From a virus: a stretch of DNA of 64,000 nt. The stretch is from positions 1 through 64,000 of the IMG/VR virus record IMGVR_UViG_3300009184_000044, one strand, 5' to 3'. Positions 45,110 to 54,726 of this stretch are shown one piece after another. Position 1 is the stretch's first letter. Every line of letters begins with the position of its first letter. The notes under the pieces are model-generated. The model did not search any database. It was not told where the DNA came from and saw only the letters and a list, made by a program, of their open reading frames with translations. The position numbers and the translations under genes were made by a program.

Positions 45110-46351
45110 CTAAGTAAATATGTAGTATGAATCAAGAACTGTAGATGTGCTAGTTTGAGTGAAAGTATTAGTAGACCATCCCGCTATAGTTCCAGCAGTA
45201 GGGGAATTTCCATATCCGGATGTTGTTGTAGCAAATGGACTAATGGATGTAGTAGCAGTTGAGGTAGTAGTGTAAGAAACTAATGAAGTTGTCACTGCTG
45301 TTCCACTTGTTGTAACTGGACCCCAAACAACTCCATCTGTCTTAAGTTTTGCTGCTGCAGATATAGAACCGATGTTTACTAAAATATCTCCATCTGATGT
45401 AAGTCTTAGGTTTGAGGCAATTGTTGAGTACACTGAACCAGCAGAAATGCTTCTAGCCCAGTTGAGGGTTCCATCTGAGTTTAGTTTTACTATAGGGCTA
45501 ATATTTGTACTGCTAACTGAACCAGATAAAAAGTAAACATTTCCAGAAGCATCTATATCGAGTAAAGCACTTGCACTCCACTTAGTGTAGTTTCCTCCTG
45601 TGGGGACACTTTTTCTCCAAGTAGCAGTGAGACTGGAGTTAAATTTATACACATATTGACTAGAAACTCCATAAATATTTCCAGAAGCATCCCACTTAAG
45701 TGTTTCATGGGCCCAATTATATACTGCAAGTTTTGTTAAAGTTGGACTAAGTTTAAAGGTACCTGATATATTATAAACCCATACATTTCCGGATGGGTCT
45801 ACTCCTGAAATTCTGTATATCGCATACCCAAGATAGGTGCTGTACGCCATGGAACCATCAGATTTATTTAGAGTAACTACATAGCCGTCATCTGTGTCTT
45901 TTGAAAATGCTGCTTCGTGATTAATTGCTGTTACTAATTGAGTGCTATTTAAAATTAAAATTGGTAGTGGACCATTTTGATTAGCATAAGTTGTTGCTTT
46001 TTTAGACCAAACAACGCTACCATCGCTGAGACTAAGTGCTGTAACTACTGGCATAGCAGATGAATTTATAGTTGAAATGTATATATTTGAAGAATCTATT
46101 GCAAAATATGCGCCTAAACCTGACAACCCTCCATGGGTTTTTGCCCACTGGAAAACTCCATCTTTAGAATATTTATATAGATATCCGCTATTTGAAACAT
46201 AGACATTTCCAGAAGAATCGCTAATAATATCTCTAGCAGCAAAAGTATTACCATTTGCTTCTACTGACCTTGGAAAAACAAAATATTTATTGACAATACC
46301 TACAACAGCACTTTTAAGGCTGCCAATCAATCCAGCAACTGCACCAGACAT
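45110..46351 (-). CDS. Beta-propeller-like fibre-associated protein
   Basis: A 413-residue protein. An N-terminal helix (AVAGLIGSLKSAVVGIVNKYF) is followed by six or so repeats with D-x-SGNVY-V, VYKFN and DG-x-x-W-A-R elements (SDSSGNVYVSN, DPSGNVWVYN, DASGNIYGVS, DASGNVYFLS). This is the signature of PQQ/NHL-type beta-propellers. It ends in a Thr/Ser-rich tail. As part of the fibre operon it could be a receptor-binding head. It shares a base with the fibre gene upstream. The propeller reading is well supported; the ligand is unknown. Confidence 0.68.
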   Translation of the reverse strand: MSGAVAGLIGSLKSAVVGIVNKYFVFPRSVEANGNTFAARDIISDSSGNVYVSNSGYLYKYSKDGVFQWAKTHGGLSGLGAYFAIDSSNIYISTINSSAMPVVTALSLSDGSVVWSKKATTYANQNGPLPILILNSTQLVTAINHEAAFSKDTDDGYVVTLNKSDGSMAYSTYLGYAIYRISGVDPSGNVWVYNISGTFKLSPTLTKLAVYNWAHETLKWDASGNIYGVSSQYVYKFNSSLTATWRKSVPTGGNYTKWSASALLDIDASGNVYFLSGSVSSTNISPIVKLNSDGTLNWARSISAGSVYSTIASNLRLTSDGDILVNIGSISAAAKLKTDGVVWGPVTTSGTAVTTSLVSYTTTSTATTSISPFATTTSGYGNSPTAGTIAGWSTNTFTQTSTSTVLDSYYIFT

Positions 46352-47451
46352 TATGTAAGACCGTTACCGCTAATAATCCAAGAAGTAGAAGTAATTTTTA
46401 CTGCGGTAGCCATACCGTAAGCAGCTAAAGTTCTAGTCCCTGTAGTTCCAGGACCTGCTAGGTACATAGTATCAGTCGTAATTGCAATGCTGACAGATAC
46501 GGTTGCTAAATTTATAAACGTAATTGTTGTACCAATTTGGTAACCAACGCTACCATTTGCAGGAATAGTTATTGTTTGAGAAGCAGTGGTTCCAGAGAAA
46601 TAAATATGCTTGCCGGCATCTGATGCTACAAGTGTATAAGATGCAGTTTTAGCATTCTGTGGCATACCCATAAATCCAGCAGTAGTTGCTGATGTTGTAG
46701 CTACAGCATCTGCTGGAGTAATAGTAGGGGTTGTACCAAATACTAGGGCACCAGAGCCAGTATCATCTGAGATAACAATTGCCAGTTGAGCTGAAGTTGT
46801 AGAAGCAAACTGGCCTAGACCGGTTCCTGTTAAGCCTAGACCTGTGGTCGGGTGGACGTGGTCTGCTCGTGCAGCCGTAGTTGCTGTACCAACTGCTGCA
46901 GTTCCGGATGCAGAAGGAGTTGTTGAACTTAGTCCAGTAATGCTATTGAATGAGGTTCCGCTTATTATTCCTGCAGAAAAAGCTCCCGATGCATCTCTGG
47001 AAACAATTGTTGATGCTGTATTTATATCTGTAGCGTTAGTTGCAATAGAGATAGTGTCGGTGCTTGCTGTACCCGTAATACTTATTCCAGTACCGGCAGT
47101 GAATGTTAAAGTGTCGGTTGTTGATGAGGCTATAGGGTTAGTTCCGGAAGGGACGGAAATGGTACTAAAAGAGTTTGATGCAGAACCGCCACCAACTAAG
47201 CTAGTTCCTACAGATGCAGCACCACTAGTGATGTCAATATAGTATCCACGATTTGTATTTCCAGTTTCAAAAATACGAAGTTGATTTCTAAAAACGTCAA
47301 TTGTTACGCCAGTAGTTAGAGTTGTATTGGTTATTGCTTTAGCGAGGTCAATCTGACCGCCCTCATCACCGACTGAATTAGTTGATTTCAGGAAGCCAGT
47401 GGTAGAGATATCGCCATCAGCGGTTATACCAGTTCTAAAAAATCTAGCCAT
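46351..47451 (-). CDS. Tail fibre protein
   Basis: A 366-residue fibre: start ARFFRTGITADGDISTTGFL, a Thr/Ser/Gly-rich shaft, the common fibre motif TTAARADHVHPTTG, and a C-terminal domain (LVASDAGKHIYFSGTTASQTITIPANG) of a type frequent at phage fibre tips. It sits between the large fibre and the propeller gene in one operon. Confidence 0.72.
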   Translation of the reverse strand: MARFFRTGITADGDISTTGFLKSTNSVGDEGGQIDLAKAITNTTLTTGVTIDVFRNQLRIFETGNTNRGYYIDITSGAASVGTSLVGGGSASNSFSTISVPSGTNPIASSTTDTLTFTAGTGISITGTASTDTISIATNATDINTASTIVSRDASGAFSAGIISGTSFNSITGLSSTTPSASGTAAVGTATTAARADHVHPTTGLGLTGTGLGQFASTTSAQLAIVISDDTGSGALVFGTTPTITPADAVATTSATTAGFMGMPQNAKTASYTLVASDAGKHIYFSGTTASQTITIPANGSVGYQIGTTITFINLATVSVSIAITTDTMYLAGPGTTGTRTLAAYGMATAVKITSTSWIISGNGLT

Positions 47452-47460
47452 AGACTAATC

Positions 47461-50400
47461 CTAGCCGATAATTACGTATCGATATCCAGTTAGTGATATG
47501 CCGGTAGGGGAGAATGTAGTAATTCCGCTTGCTGTTGTAACATCAACTTCAACTTGAACGCCTCCTGAGTCGAATAGCTGAGCAACTACACCATTAGTAA
47601 ACCCGTGGTTTACGGTAACTGCTGTGCCGGAAGTGACTGTAGTAAAGGTACCTGTTACTTTACGAGCAATAGTAGGAGTTACTGCAGCAGCATAAGTGGT
47701 GACTGTTGTATCAGCGCTTACAGGAAGGTCGGAGTAAGCAGCTTGGCTGATTGCAGTACCGTTACCTTTTAGGAGACCCGTTACGCTAGTAGTAAGTGTA
47801 AGTGCTGGTGTTGCACCTCCGCTAGAGCTACCTGTAAAGCCATTAGCAGAGACAACTGATACAGCAGTTACTGTTCCTGTTCCGTAAGCAACAGTATCTG
47901 TAGAAAGGGTTCCATCAGTGGCAATCTTTACAAATCCAGCAGTAGGTCCAGCAGCAACAACGGTAGGAAGTTTAACTGTTCCAGTTATAGTAGTTGTAAC
48001 ACTAGATTGACCAATAGAAATTGCAGCAGGTGCTGCGTAAGCGTTAGAAGTTCCAGCAGCATTTCTAGTACCGATTAAGATGCTTCCAGCAGTCGAGCTA
48101 GTTCCAGTTGCATAACCAACATCTACAAGTACGTTACCTGATGTTGCAGCAACACCTGTACCTGTTGCAATACCTGTACCTATAATTACGTTTGCAGTTA
48201 CTGCAGTGGCACCGGATGTGACGTTTATACTTCTAAATGTTGCGGTAGCTGTGTCTATTGTCAGCTGTGAACCGCTAATTGTTACACCAGCAGTGTTTGC
48301 TGTTCCAATAGAGATTGTACCTTTAGTGGAACCATTTCCAGCATTAATTGTAACGTTTCCACCGGTACCGGCTGTAATGTTAGCATCACCAGCGGTAATA
48401 GCTACGTTACCACCTGTTGTTGCAAGAGTACCCACGGTTGCAGTACCAGCAAGAATATTAACGTTACCAGCGGTAGCGGTTGAGCCAGCTCCAGTAGCGC
48501 TACCACCTCTAACGTTTACTGTTCCACCGGTACCTGTTGTTGTTGAAGTTGTGTTACCTGCGTTGACGTTAACGGAGAATCCGTTACCGCTTACAGCTGC
48601 TGCTGAGACAGTAAGAGTACCTCCTGATGCAACAAACATATTTGTGTTGGATGTGGTGCTAACAGTTGGAGCAGAAAGAATGGTTGTAGTAAGAGTTCCC
48701 GTACTTGGTAGATAACTTAGTGGCAAAGTTACAGCGTTTAGAAGTAAGTTTTTTGAACCTGTACCGCTAGTAGTAAACACAGGGTAGTATGTAGTGGCGG
48801 CGGTAGTTTCAGTAGCGGTGACGGTAGTTGAGTTACCAGCGTTAGTTGCGTTGGTAACAGTGCTTGCACCAATTGCAGTTGCAATTTCTGCACCTGTAGC
48901 AATAGCTAGAGTTCCGTTAGTAGAACTTGTTTTTAGTAGACCATCGGTAGCAAAGGCAGCAGCACCAAGTTTTACAGTTCCATTAATTGTTGTGGTTGGT
49001 GTTCCAGCATTAGTACCAATTATGATGGTTGTTGTGCTACCTGTAGCACCAGCGGTACCAATGTTTATTGCCTTGGTACCTGAAGACATAGCACCAGTAC
49101 CAATATTTATTGCACCAGTTGTGAAAGCAGTTCCTGTAGCTATGTTCACATTTCCAGTGGTTAATGCAGAAGCTACGTTTAAATCACCTGTTGTGCTGTT
49201 ATTAAAAAAGTTAAGACTTTGATTAACAGCCGACATATTCAAGTTGAAGTTGTTGCTACCAAGAATTATTGCACCAGTTGGAAGTAGCTGAGTAGCGTAT
49301 AAATATCCGCTGTAATTAAGTCTTGTAGTACCGGATGGTGCTGTGGTTGAACCATCAAATTGACCAGTGGTTGGTGTTGTGCCGTTATAGACTACAAATG
49401 ATGAAGAAGCTGAACCTGCTGTTACACCAACGCTTCCAGGTAATGTTCCAGAGGAAACGTTAGATGCGTTTAGAGATGTAAGAGTTGCACCGGAACCAAC
49501 AAAACTGGTTGCAGTAAGAGCACCAGTAGAAGCAACATAGCTAATTGCGTTAGCGTTAGAGTTTTGAGCTAGAGCCTTGAATCCAGTTGTAACGCTTGGA
49601 GACATTACAAGATAGTAAGTTCCTGAGACGGTTTCAGTTACGTTTGCGTTATTAGTGTTTGTAACGGCGTTAGTGCTAATAAGAGTTGTAACATCTGTAC
49701 CAGATGCAGCAGTAAAAGCACCTGTACCGTTACCCTTAAGGATTCCTGTTAGGGTGCTAGCTCCTGTACCACCGTTAGCAACAGGTAATACTCCACCAGT
49801 TGTTCCAGCGAACTGAGCCCAAGTGATATTGTCGGTACCAATTTTAATGGCGTTGGTTGGGGTAGTAGCAGTACCTGTGGAGTTCATTGCCCATGTGCTA
49901 CCACCGTTTACAGTTCCAGATGTGACATAAGCTAGGTCTCCTGGGAATACTTCACCAGCAACGCTGTTGTCGAAGTCAGTTGCACGGGTAAGTGTAACGT
50001 TTGCTCCAGGAGTTCCAGTTACTGTATAGATACCGTTTTGCTTTTGGTCAGTCTGGTTTTTTAAAAGAACTCGGTTAGCTGCAGCTAAAGTTACACCATC
50101 AATTTGAGCGGTTGTAAATACAAATGTTGCACCTTGACCCGTACCTTGTGAGGCATCAGAAGTACCGGCTGTGTAGGTACCTGTAATAGCTGCAGTAGAT
50201 GCAACTAGAACAGCAGCGTGTACGTTGAATCCTGCTTGAGAGTTTGCAATAGATGTATCTACATAGGTAGTTGTTGCAAGGGTACCTGTTGCTGCAGGAA
50301 GAGTGAGTGTTCCTGAAGCAGTAGTATTTGCTACTAATGTGGTACTTCCACTAGTTCCTTGGAATACTGCTCCAGTGCTTTGAATAGTAGGAGAGGTAAA

Positions 50401-50967
50401 AGTTTTGTTAGTTAGTGTCTGGGAACCAGTTAGGGTTGCCACGGTTGAGTCAATTGCAATAGTTACAGCTGCGGAACCTGTGTATGGACTGGAGCCTGTG
50501 CTAGCTTGAAGGCCTGTTCCGATAGTTAGTCCGAAAGGGTTTGCAGCAGAGATAGTTATGTTTGAGGCACCTGTAAAGCCAACCCCATTTATATTTGCTC
50601 CAGGAGAAAGAGCAGCGGCTGTGGTAGCAGATGTGGCAGTATCTGCGTTACCTTGAAGAGCACCAACAAAAAGTGTTGATGTGATTGAGGTCATACCTGC
50701 AAGGGTAGTTACAGCACCAGAAGAGTTCCCAATTGTGTACTGAGTTGTACCTACATATAATGAACTACCGCCTGTAGCAACAGTCTGCCAAGCTGAACCG
50801 TTATAGACTCTTAGGGTGTTTGCAGTTGAGTCAAACTGTAGTCGTCCACCTACTAGGTTGGCAGCACCAGTGATAGCGTCTATTGAGCTGCCCGATAGTC
50901 TACCTACAACAAAGTTTTGTAGTTCATTGACATTTAGGTTAATTGGGGTAAGAAAATTACGAGCCAT
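47461..50967 (-). CDS. Large tail fibre protein
   Basis: A 1168-residue fibre. The N-terminus (ARNFLTPINLNVNELQNFV, LQFDSTANTLRVYNGSAW) is a virion-attachment type. The middle includes RVLLKNQTDQKQNGIYTVTG, shared with the giant fibre at 20833, and VLPVANGGTGASTLTGILKG, a common fibre motif. The shaft has many short repeats such as INIGTGAMSSGTKAINIGT and NVNILAGTATVGTL. The C-terminus (TVNHGFTNGVVAQLFDSGG) is a compact tip domain. It is AT-poorer than the main tail operon and antisense to it. Confidence 0.78.
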   Translation of the reverse strand: MARNFLTPINLNVNELQNFVVGRLSGSSIDAITGAANLVGGRLQFDSTANTLRVYNGSAWQTVATGGSSLYVGTTQYTIGNSSGAVTTLAGMTSITSTLFVGALQGNADTATSATTAAALSPGANINGVGFTGASNITISAANPFGLTIGTGLQASTGSSPYTGSAAVTIAIDSTVATLTGSQTLTNKTFTSPTIQSTGAVFQGTSGSTTLVANTTASGTLTLPAATGTLATTTYVDTSIANSQAGFNVHAAVLVASTAAITGTYTAGTSDASQGTGQGATFVFTTAQIDGVTLAAANRVLLKNQTDQKQNGIYTVTGTPGANVTLTRATDFDNSVAGEVFPGDLAYVTSGTVNGGSTWAMNSTGTATTPTNAIKIGTDNITWAQFAGTTGGVLPVANGGTGASTLTGILKGNGTGAFTAASGTDVTTLISTNAVTNTNNANVTETVSGTYYLVMSPSVTTGFKALAQNSNANAISYVASTGALTATSFVGSGATLTSLNASNVSSGTLPGSVGVTAGSASSSFVVYNGTTPTTGQFDGSTTAPSGTTRLNYSGYLYATQLLPTGAIILGSNNFNLNMSAVNQSLNFFNNSTTGDLNVASALTTGNVNIATGTAFTTGAINIGTGAMSSGTKAINIGTAGATGSTTTIIIGTNAGTPTTTINGTVKLGAAAFATDGLLKTSSTNGTLAIATGAEIATAIGASTVTNATNAGNSTTVTATETTAATTYYPVFTTSGTGSKNLLLNAVTLPLSYLPSTGTLTTTILSAPTVSTTSNTNMFVASGGTLTVSAAAVSGNGFSVNVNAGNTTSTTTGTGGTVNVRGGSATGAGSTATAGNVNILAGTATVGTLATTGGNVAITAGDANITAGTGGNVTINAGNGSTKGTISIGTANTAGVTISGSQLTIDTATATFRSINVTSGATAVTANVIIGTGIATGTGVAATSGNVLVDVGYATGTSSTAGSILIGTRNAAGTSNAYAAPAAISIGQSSVTTTITGTVKLPTVVAAGPTAGFVKIATDGTLSTDTVAYGTGTVTAVSVVSANGFTGSSSGGATPALTLTTSVTGLLKGNGTAISQAAYSDLPVSADTTVTTYAAAVTPTIARKVTGTFTTVTSGTAVTVNHGFTNGVVAQLFDSGGVQVEVDVTTASGITTFSPTGISLTGYRYVIIG

Positions 50968-50975
50968 TTAGGTTC

Positions 50976-51425
50976 CTAAGATAGGTAAGCAAAACCGGTA
51001 AAAGCTTCGCTAAAGGTTACGGTAAGGGAGTCATTATCGATATATTTAATGGTACCTTCTACGGTAAAGTCTGCAGTATCTGTTGTTGTGATGCTTGGTT
51101 TGTAGCCCAAATTGTGAGTTATATTCCATGTATATGATACCGCATTTTGAGTATGCTTATAAAAGACGGGTTGCGTCTCTCCGGGTATTCCTTGAGGGCC
51201 TTGCGGTCCTGTAGGTCCGGTTGGGCCTGTGCTTCCGGCTGAGCCGGTTGGTCCGGTTGGGCCTGTGCTTCCGGCTGAGCCGGTTGGTCCGGTTGGGCCT
51301 GGAATTCCTTGAGGACCACCCTGAGAGACCTCGACGTGAGTAATCTGCTCTTGAACAATAATCTTGTTCTGGTCTTGTTTATCAACAATAATTCTTAGGG
51401 GTTGGTCATCGCTATCTAGTGGCAC
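50976..51425 (-). CDS. Collagen-like virion protein
   Basis: A 149-residue protein with about 15 Gly-X-Y triplets at residues 40-90 ([18 protein letters not shown]...), flanked by an N-terminal beta part ([22 protein letters not shown]) and a C-terminal tip ([19 protein letters not shown]). It should form a triple-helical stalk in the second fibre operon. It shares one base with the upstream gene. The collagen segment carries a 36-base tandem repeat. Confidence 0.75.
   Translation of the reverse strand: MPLDSDDQPLRIIVDKQDQNKIIVQEQITHVEVSQGGPQGIPGPTGPTGSAGSTGPTGPTGSAGSTGPTGPTGPQGPQGIPGETQPVFYKHTQNAVSYTWNITHNLGYKPSITTTDTADFTVEGTIKYIDNDSLTVTFSEAFTGFAYLS
51214..51300 (-). repeat. 36-base tandem repeat in the collagen-like gene
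   Basis: Two identical 36-base units (51214-51249 and 51250-51285) plus 15 bases of a third. Each encodes four Gly-X-Y triplets ([12 protein letters not shown]). The copy number could change by slippage and alter stalk length. Confidence 0.85.
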
Positions 51426-51796
51426 TATCGAGTCACCTCAGCTTTTACAACAAAATTTCCTTCTACAAGTCGGGTCACTTCACCACCTGCAGATACCAGC
51501 TCTAAGTCATAAACATATTGACCTGGAGTTAGACCAGCAGTTGTCGCAGCAGATAATATAAGAGTTACCTGACCTTTAGTTTCCGCGGTAGTTCCAAGAG
51601 TAATTTTACCATTGACTGTGGTAAGGTCTATAATTGTAGAAGTAGAAGTTACACTTGAACGAACTTGCATACGAGCTGTATATCCATTTAGGTCGATGGC
51701 TTTTTTGGCAGAGTCAGTCCAAGTCAAGGTACGACGAAATGTGGCACCCTGATTACACAGGAAGTTGTGAAGTCCGGCTGGCCCGCAGCAGCTCAT
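51425..51796 (-). CDS. BppU-like baseplate/fibre anchor protein
   Basis: A 123-residue protein: [29 protein letters not shown], then [24 protein letters not shown] and [21 protein letters not shown]. This beta-sandwich pattern resembles the N-terminal domain of baseplate upper proteins (BppU type) that anchor fibres. An odd start (MSCCGPAG) has two Cys. It is the first gene of the second fibre operon. Confidence 0.6.
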   Translation of the reverse strand: MSCCGPAGLHNFLCNQGATFRRTLTWTDSAKKAIDLNGYTARMQVRSSVTSTSTIIDLTTVNGKITLGTTAETKGQVTLILSAATTAGLTPGQYVYDLELVSAGGEVTRLVEGNFVVKAEVTR

Positions 51797-51956
51797 AATG
51801 CCTCATTTCGGAATAAAGATGTAGTCTCCTATATTTTACAACAGTTTTGAGATACTAAGACTGGCTTAGGGTGTAGTATGCTTACATACGGCTACAAATC
51901 CTAAAAATGTTTTTGAAATGCTACGGCCAATTATTGGTGAAGAAAGGTGATAAACC
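51797..51956. promoter_or_regulatory. Divergent promoter region between fibre and nucleotide operons
   Basis: 160 bases between the minus-strand fibre operon and plus-strand DUF3039 gene. On the plus strand TAGTAT lies at 51874-51879; on the minus strand TAAAAT and TAGTAT-like boxes occur. No -35 with good spacing was found, so the exact promoters stay unassigned. AAAGGTG serves as ribosome site for the DUF3039 gene. Confidence 0.4.
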
Positions 51957-52184
51957 ATGTCTCAGGCTGAAGTTCTAGATAGAACTGATACAAACGACTC
52001 AGATTCAGATGACCATTACGCTCATTATGCAAATGCTGCTAAGGTTACCGAGGGGTATATTATGGGAACTCCAGTAATAGCCCTATGCGGAATAGAGTTT
52101 ATACCCTCTAGAGACCCTGAAAAACTAAGGATTTGCCCGATTTGCAAAAAAATTGTAGAGGCACTATTCTTGAATCACGAGTAA
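51957..52184 (+). CDS. DUF3039-like zinc protein
   Basis: A 75-residue protein with DDHYAHYANAAKVTEGYIMGTPVIALCG and IPSRDPEKLRICPICKKI. It matches the actinobacterial DUF3039 family (HYAHY...ALCG...DPEK..CP-x-CK), with Cys residues fit for zinc. The function is unknown; presence in this phage supports an actinobacterial host. It lies before the ribonucleotide reductase operon, separated by 71 bases. Confidence 0.75.
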   Translation: MSQAEVLDRTDTNDSDSDDHYAHYANAAKVTEGYIMGTPVIALCGIEFIPSRDPEKLRICPICKKIVEALFLNHE

Positions 52185-52255
52185 TACTCGCCTCTTAGGA
52201 GTCGAGGTATACTAGTATTCCTATCAATCACTCCCACCAAAGGCGGTATATCCCC

Positions 52256-54289
52256 ATGTTTTCATTCAAGTTAAATGAAGAGTTCGTAGCGGAGTATAAG
52301 CAAAAAGAATCACCTTTTGGTTACAAAGATGCCGCTGGCAACTCTGTAGGCGAAATAACTTTCTTACGCACATACTCCCGTAAAAAAGAAGATGGCACCA
52401 AGGAAACTTGGTCAGAAGTTTGTGAGCGTGTTACTAATGGTACATATTCAATCCAGAAAGACCACGCTAAGCAGAACCGTCTGCCATGGTCAGATGCTAA
52501 GGCTGCTGCCTCGGCTAAAGAATTTTTTGACTCTTTATTCCGTCTCAAGTGGTCTCCTCCAGGTCGTGGTCTTTGGGTCATGGGAACTAACATTGTAAAC
52601 GTTCAGAAGAACTCGGCTGCTTTGCAGAACTGTGCTTTTGTGTCTACTTTGGAAATGACCAAAGCAAACCCGGGTAAGCCTTTTGCATTCCTAATGGAAG
52701 CCTCGATGCTGGGTGTGGGTGTGGGCTTTGATGACAAGGGTGCTGATAAGAACTTTGAAATTTATACTCCTGGAGATGTCCAGACTTATGTTATTCCTGA
52801 CACTCGTGAGGGTTGGCAGGAGAGCACTGTTGCTCTAATTAACTCATTCCTAAAAGCAGACCAAGCAAGCCTAGAATTTGATTACAGTGAAATTCGTCTA
52901 TACGGTGCACCTATTGCTACTTTTGGTGGAACTGCGTCTGGACCAGACCCTTTGATTGCTCTACACAACAAAATTCGTGAAATTTTTAATGGTCGTGCGG
53001 GTGAGCTTTTGACTACTATTGATATTGCAGATATTGGTAACCTAATTGGTCGTTGTGTTGTATCTGGAAACGTTCGTCGTTCAGCTGAGCTACTAATTGG
53101 TCGCATTGACGATGACAACTTCCTAAATCTAAAAAACGCTGAAAAGTTCCCTGAGCGTAACTCTTACGACTCCGAGAACCCGGGTTGGGGTTGGATGTCA
53201 AACAACTCAGTAATGGTAAATGTTGGTACTGACTTCTCAAAAATTATTGATGGAATTATCCTTAACGGTGAGCCGGGTGTTATTTGGGAAGATGTGTCTA
53301 AGGCTTATGGTCGTCTAGGCGACCCAATAAACAACAAGGACCACCGAATCATGGGCTACAACCCTTGTGCAGAGCAGAGCCTTGAAAGCTACGAAATGTG
53401 TACTCTTGTTGAGACTTATCTAAACCGCCACGAAAGTAAGGAAGACTACCTTCGCACTTTGAAGTTTGCCTACCTATATGCTAAGACTGTAACTCTTCTA
53501 CCTACTCACTGGGAAGAAACTAATGCTATCATGCAGAGGAACCGCCGTATCGGAACCTCGATGTCTGGTATTGCCAACTTTGCTGACCGCAAGGGTCTTC
53601 CAGAACTTCGTACTTGGATGGACGAGGGCTATGCGGTCGTTAAGAAATATGATGTTACTTACTCTGAGTGGTTAGGTATTCGTGAGTCAATCAAGACTAC
53701 AACTGTAAAACCATCAGGTACTGTATCTATCTTGGCTGGAGAATCTCCGGGCGTTCACTGGACTCCAGGTGGTAAGTTCTTCAACCGTGCAATTCGTTTT
53801 GGTAATGATGACCCTATGTTGACGTTGTTCAAGATGGCTAACTACACTGTTGAGCCTGATGTATCTAACCCTGACCACACAACTGTTGTTTATTTCCCAA
53901 TCAAGTCATTGGCAGAGCGTGCAGAACGAGACGTAACTATTTTTGAGAAGATGGCACTTGCTGCAACTGCTCAGCGTTATTGGTCAGATAACTCTGTGTC
54001 TGTAACTATCTCGTTTGACCCTGAGACAGAAGCTAAGCACGTTGAGTCTGTACTTCATATGTATGATGGTCAGCTAAAAACTGTATCGTTCTTGCCTTCA
54101 GGTAATATGACTTACCCTCAGATGCCTTATACGCAAATTACTGAAGAAGAATATGAAGCGTCAGTGTCAAAACTATTCCCTATCTCTCTTGATGGTATCT
54201 ATCAAGGTCTTGGTGTTGATGCTATTGGCGAAAGTTATTGCGTAACAGATGCATGTGAAATCAAGTTGATTGTAGAAAACCAGAAGTAA
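52256..54289 (+). CDS. Class II (B12-dependent) ribonucleoside-triphosphate reductase
   Basis: A 677-residue monomeric-type RNR. Key motifs are NVQKNSAALQNCAFVST (redox Cys), GNVRRSAELLIG, MGYNPCAEQ (the active-site Cys and Glu in NPCAEQ), TVKPSGTVSILAGESPGVHW, and a C-terminal Cys pair (ESYCVTDAC). The class II reading rests on similarity to Lactobacillus-type RTPR and the absence of an NrdF/NrdB gene nearby. It makes dNTPs for phage DNA and would need host adenosylcobalamin. The start follows AAAGGCGG. Its stop overlaps the NrdH-like start (TAATG). Confidence 0.85.
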   Translation: MFSFKLNEEFVAEYKQKESPFGYKDAAGNSVGEITFLRTYSRKKEDGTKETWSEVCERVTNGTYSIQKDHAKQNRLPWSDAKAAASAKEFFDSLFRLKWSPPGRGLWVMGTNIVNVQKNSAALQNCAFVSTLEMTKANPGKPFAFLMEASMLGVGVGFDDKGADKNFEIYTPGDVQTYVIPDTREGWQESTVALINSFLKADQASLEFDYSEIRLYGAPIATFGGTASGPDPLIALHNKIREIFNGRAGELLTTIDIADIGNLIGRCVVSGNVRRSAELLIGRIDDDNFLNLKNAEKFPERNSYDSENPGWGWMSNNSVMVNVGTDFSKIIDGIILNGEPGVIWEDVSKAYGRLGDPINNKDHRIMGYNPCAEQSLESYEMCTLVETYLNRHESKEDYLRTLKFAYLYAKTVTLLPTHWEETNAIMQRNRRIGTSMSGIANFADRKGLPELRTWMDEGYAVVKKYDVTYSEWLGIRESIKTTTVKPSGTVSILAGESPGVHWTPGGKFFNRAIRFGNDDPMLTLFKMANYTVEPDVSNPDHTTVVYFPIKSLAERAERDVTIFEKMALAATAQRYWSDNSVSVTISFDPETEAKHVESVLHMYDGQLKTVSFLPSGNMTYPQMPYTQITEEEYEASVSKLFPISLDGIYQGLGVDAIGESYCVTDACEIKLIVENQK

Positions 54290-54513
54290 TGATAATCGTA
54301 TACAGCAATCCGAACTGTGTTGCATGTGAGCAGACTAAAAGATTTCTAACTCTAAAAGAGATTCCTTTTGAATCTAAGATGATTCAAGATAGCCCAGAGG
54401 TGTTTGCTCTAATTGAGGAAAAAGGATACGCATCAGCACCAGTGGTTGTTGCTGGTGAAGACAACTGGGCTGGATTTAGATTAGATAAACTTAACTCACT
54501 AGTTAAGGAATAA
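54289..54513 (+). CDS. NrdH-like glutaredoxin
   Basis: A 74-residue thioredoxin-fold protein with the redox motif CVAC (C10, C13), a conserved YASAPVVV cis-Pro strand, and a GFRLDKLNSL end like NrdH (G-F-R/D-x-x-L). It should reduce the ribonucleotide reductase encoded just upstream, with which it shares one base. Confidence 0.82.
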   Translation: MIIVYSNPNCVACEQTKRFLTLKEIPFESKMIQDSPEVFALIEEKGYASAPVVVAGEDNWAGFRLDKLNSLVKE

Positions 54514-54515
54514 AA

Positions 54516-54713
54516 ATGCCTACATATGAATATAAATGTGAAACCCACCCTGAAGACCAAGAACATCGGTATGTAGAGGTTAGAGCTATCACAGCTGAGG
54601 AACCAAAAGACCTGATTTGCAAAGTTGAGGGATGCGGTGCTAAACTAAATAAAATATTCTTTGCTCCGCCAATTCACTTTGGTGATGGTTTTGGAGGAAG
54701 TACATTTAGATAG
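54516..54713 (+). CDS. FmdB-like zinc-ribbon protein
   Basis: A 65-residue protein starting MPTYEYKCETH and containing DLICKVEGCGAKLNKIFFAPP, the pattern of the FmdB/CxxC-CxxC regulatory zinc ribbons, although the first pair is degenerate (C then H). It is co-transcribed with the RNR genes. The function is unknown. Confidence 0.6.
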   Translation: MPTYEYKCETHPEDQEHRYVEVRAITAEEPKDLICKVEGCGAKLNKIFFAPPIHFGDGFGGSTFR

Positions 54714-54726
54714 AGAGTAGAGTCCC

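Noticed and set aside
48206-48715. Long plus-strand ORF opposite the large fibre gene
   Set aside because: It is antisense to a low-complexity Thr/Gly-rich gene; the Val/Pro/Ala-rich translation is the usual mirror of such repeats, and no ribosome site precedes it.
51214-51300. 36-base repeat considered as a CRISPR array
   Set aside because: The units are directly adjacent with no spacers and encode Gly-X-Y triplets in frame.
47461-51796. Host-derived prophage boundary at the second fibre operon
   Set aside because: No attachment repeats or integrase lie at its edges, and the flanking genes are all phage-type.
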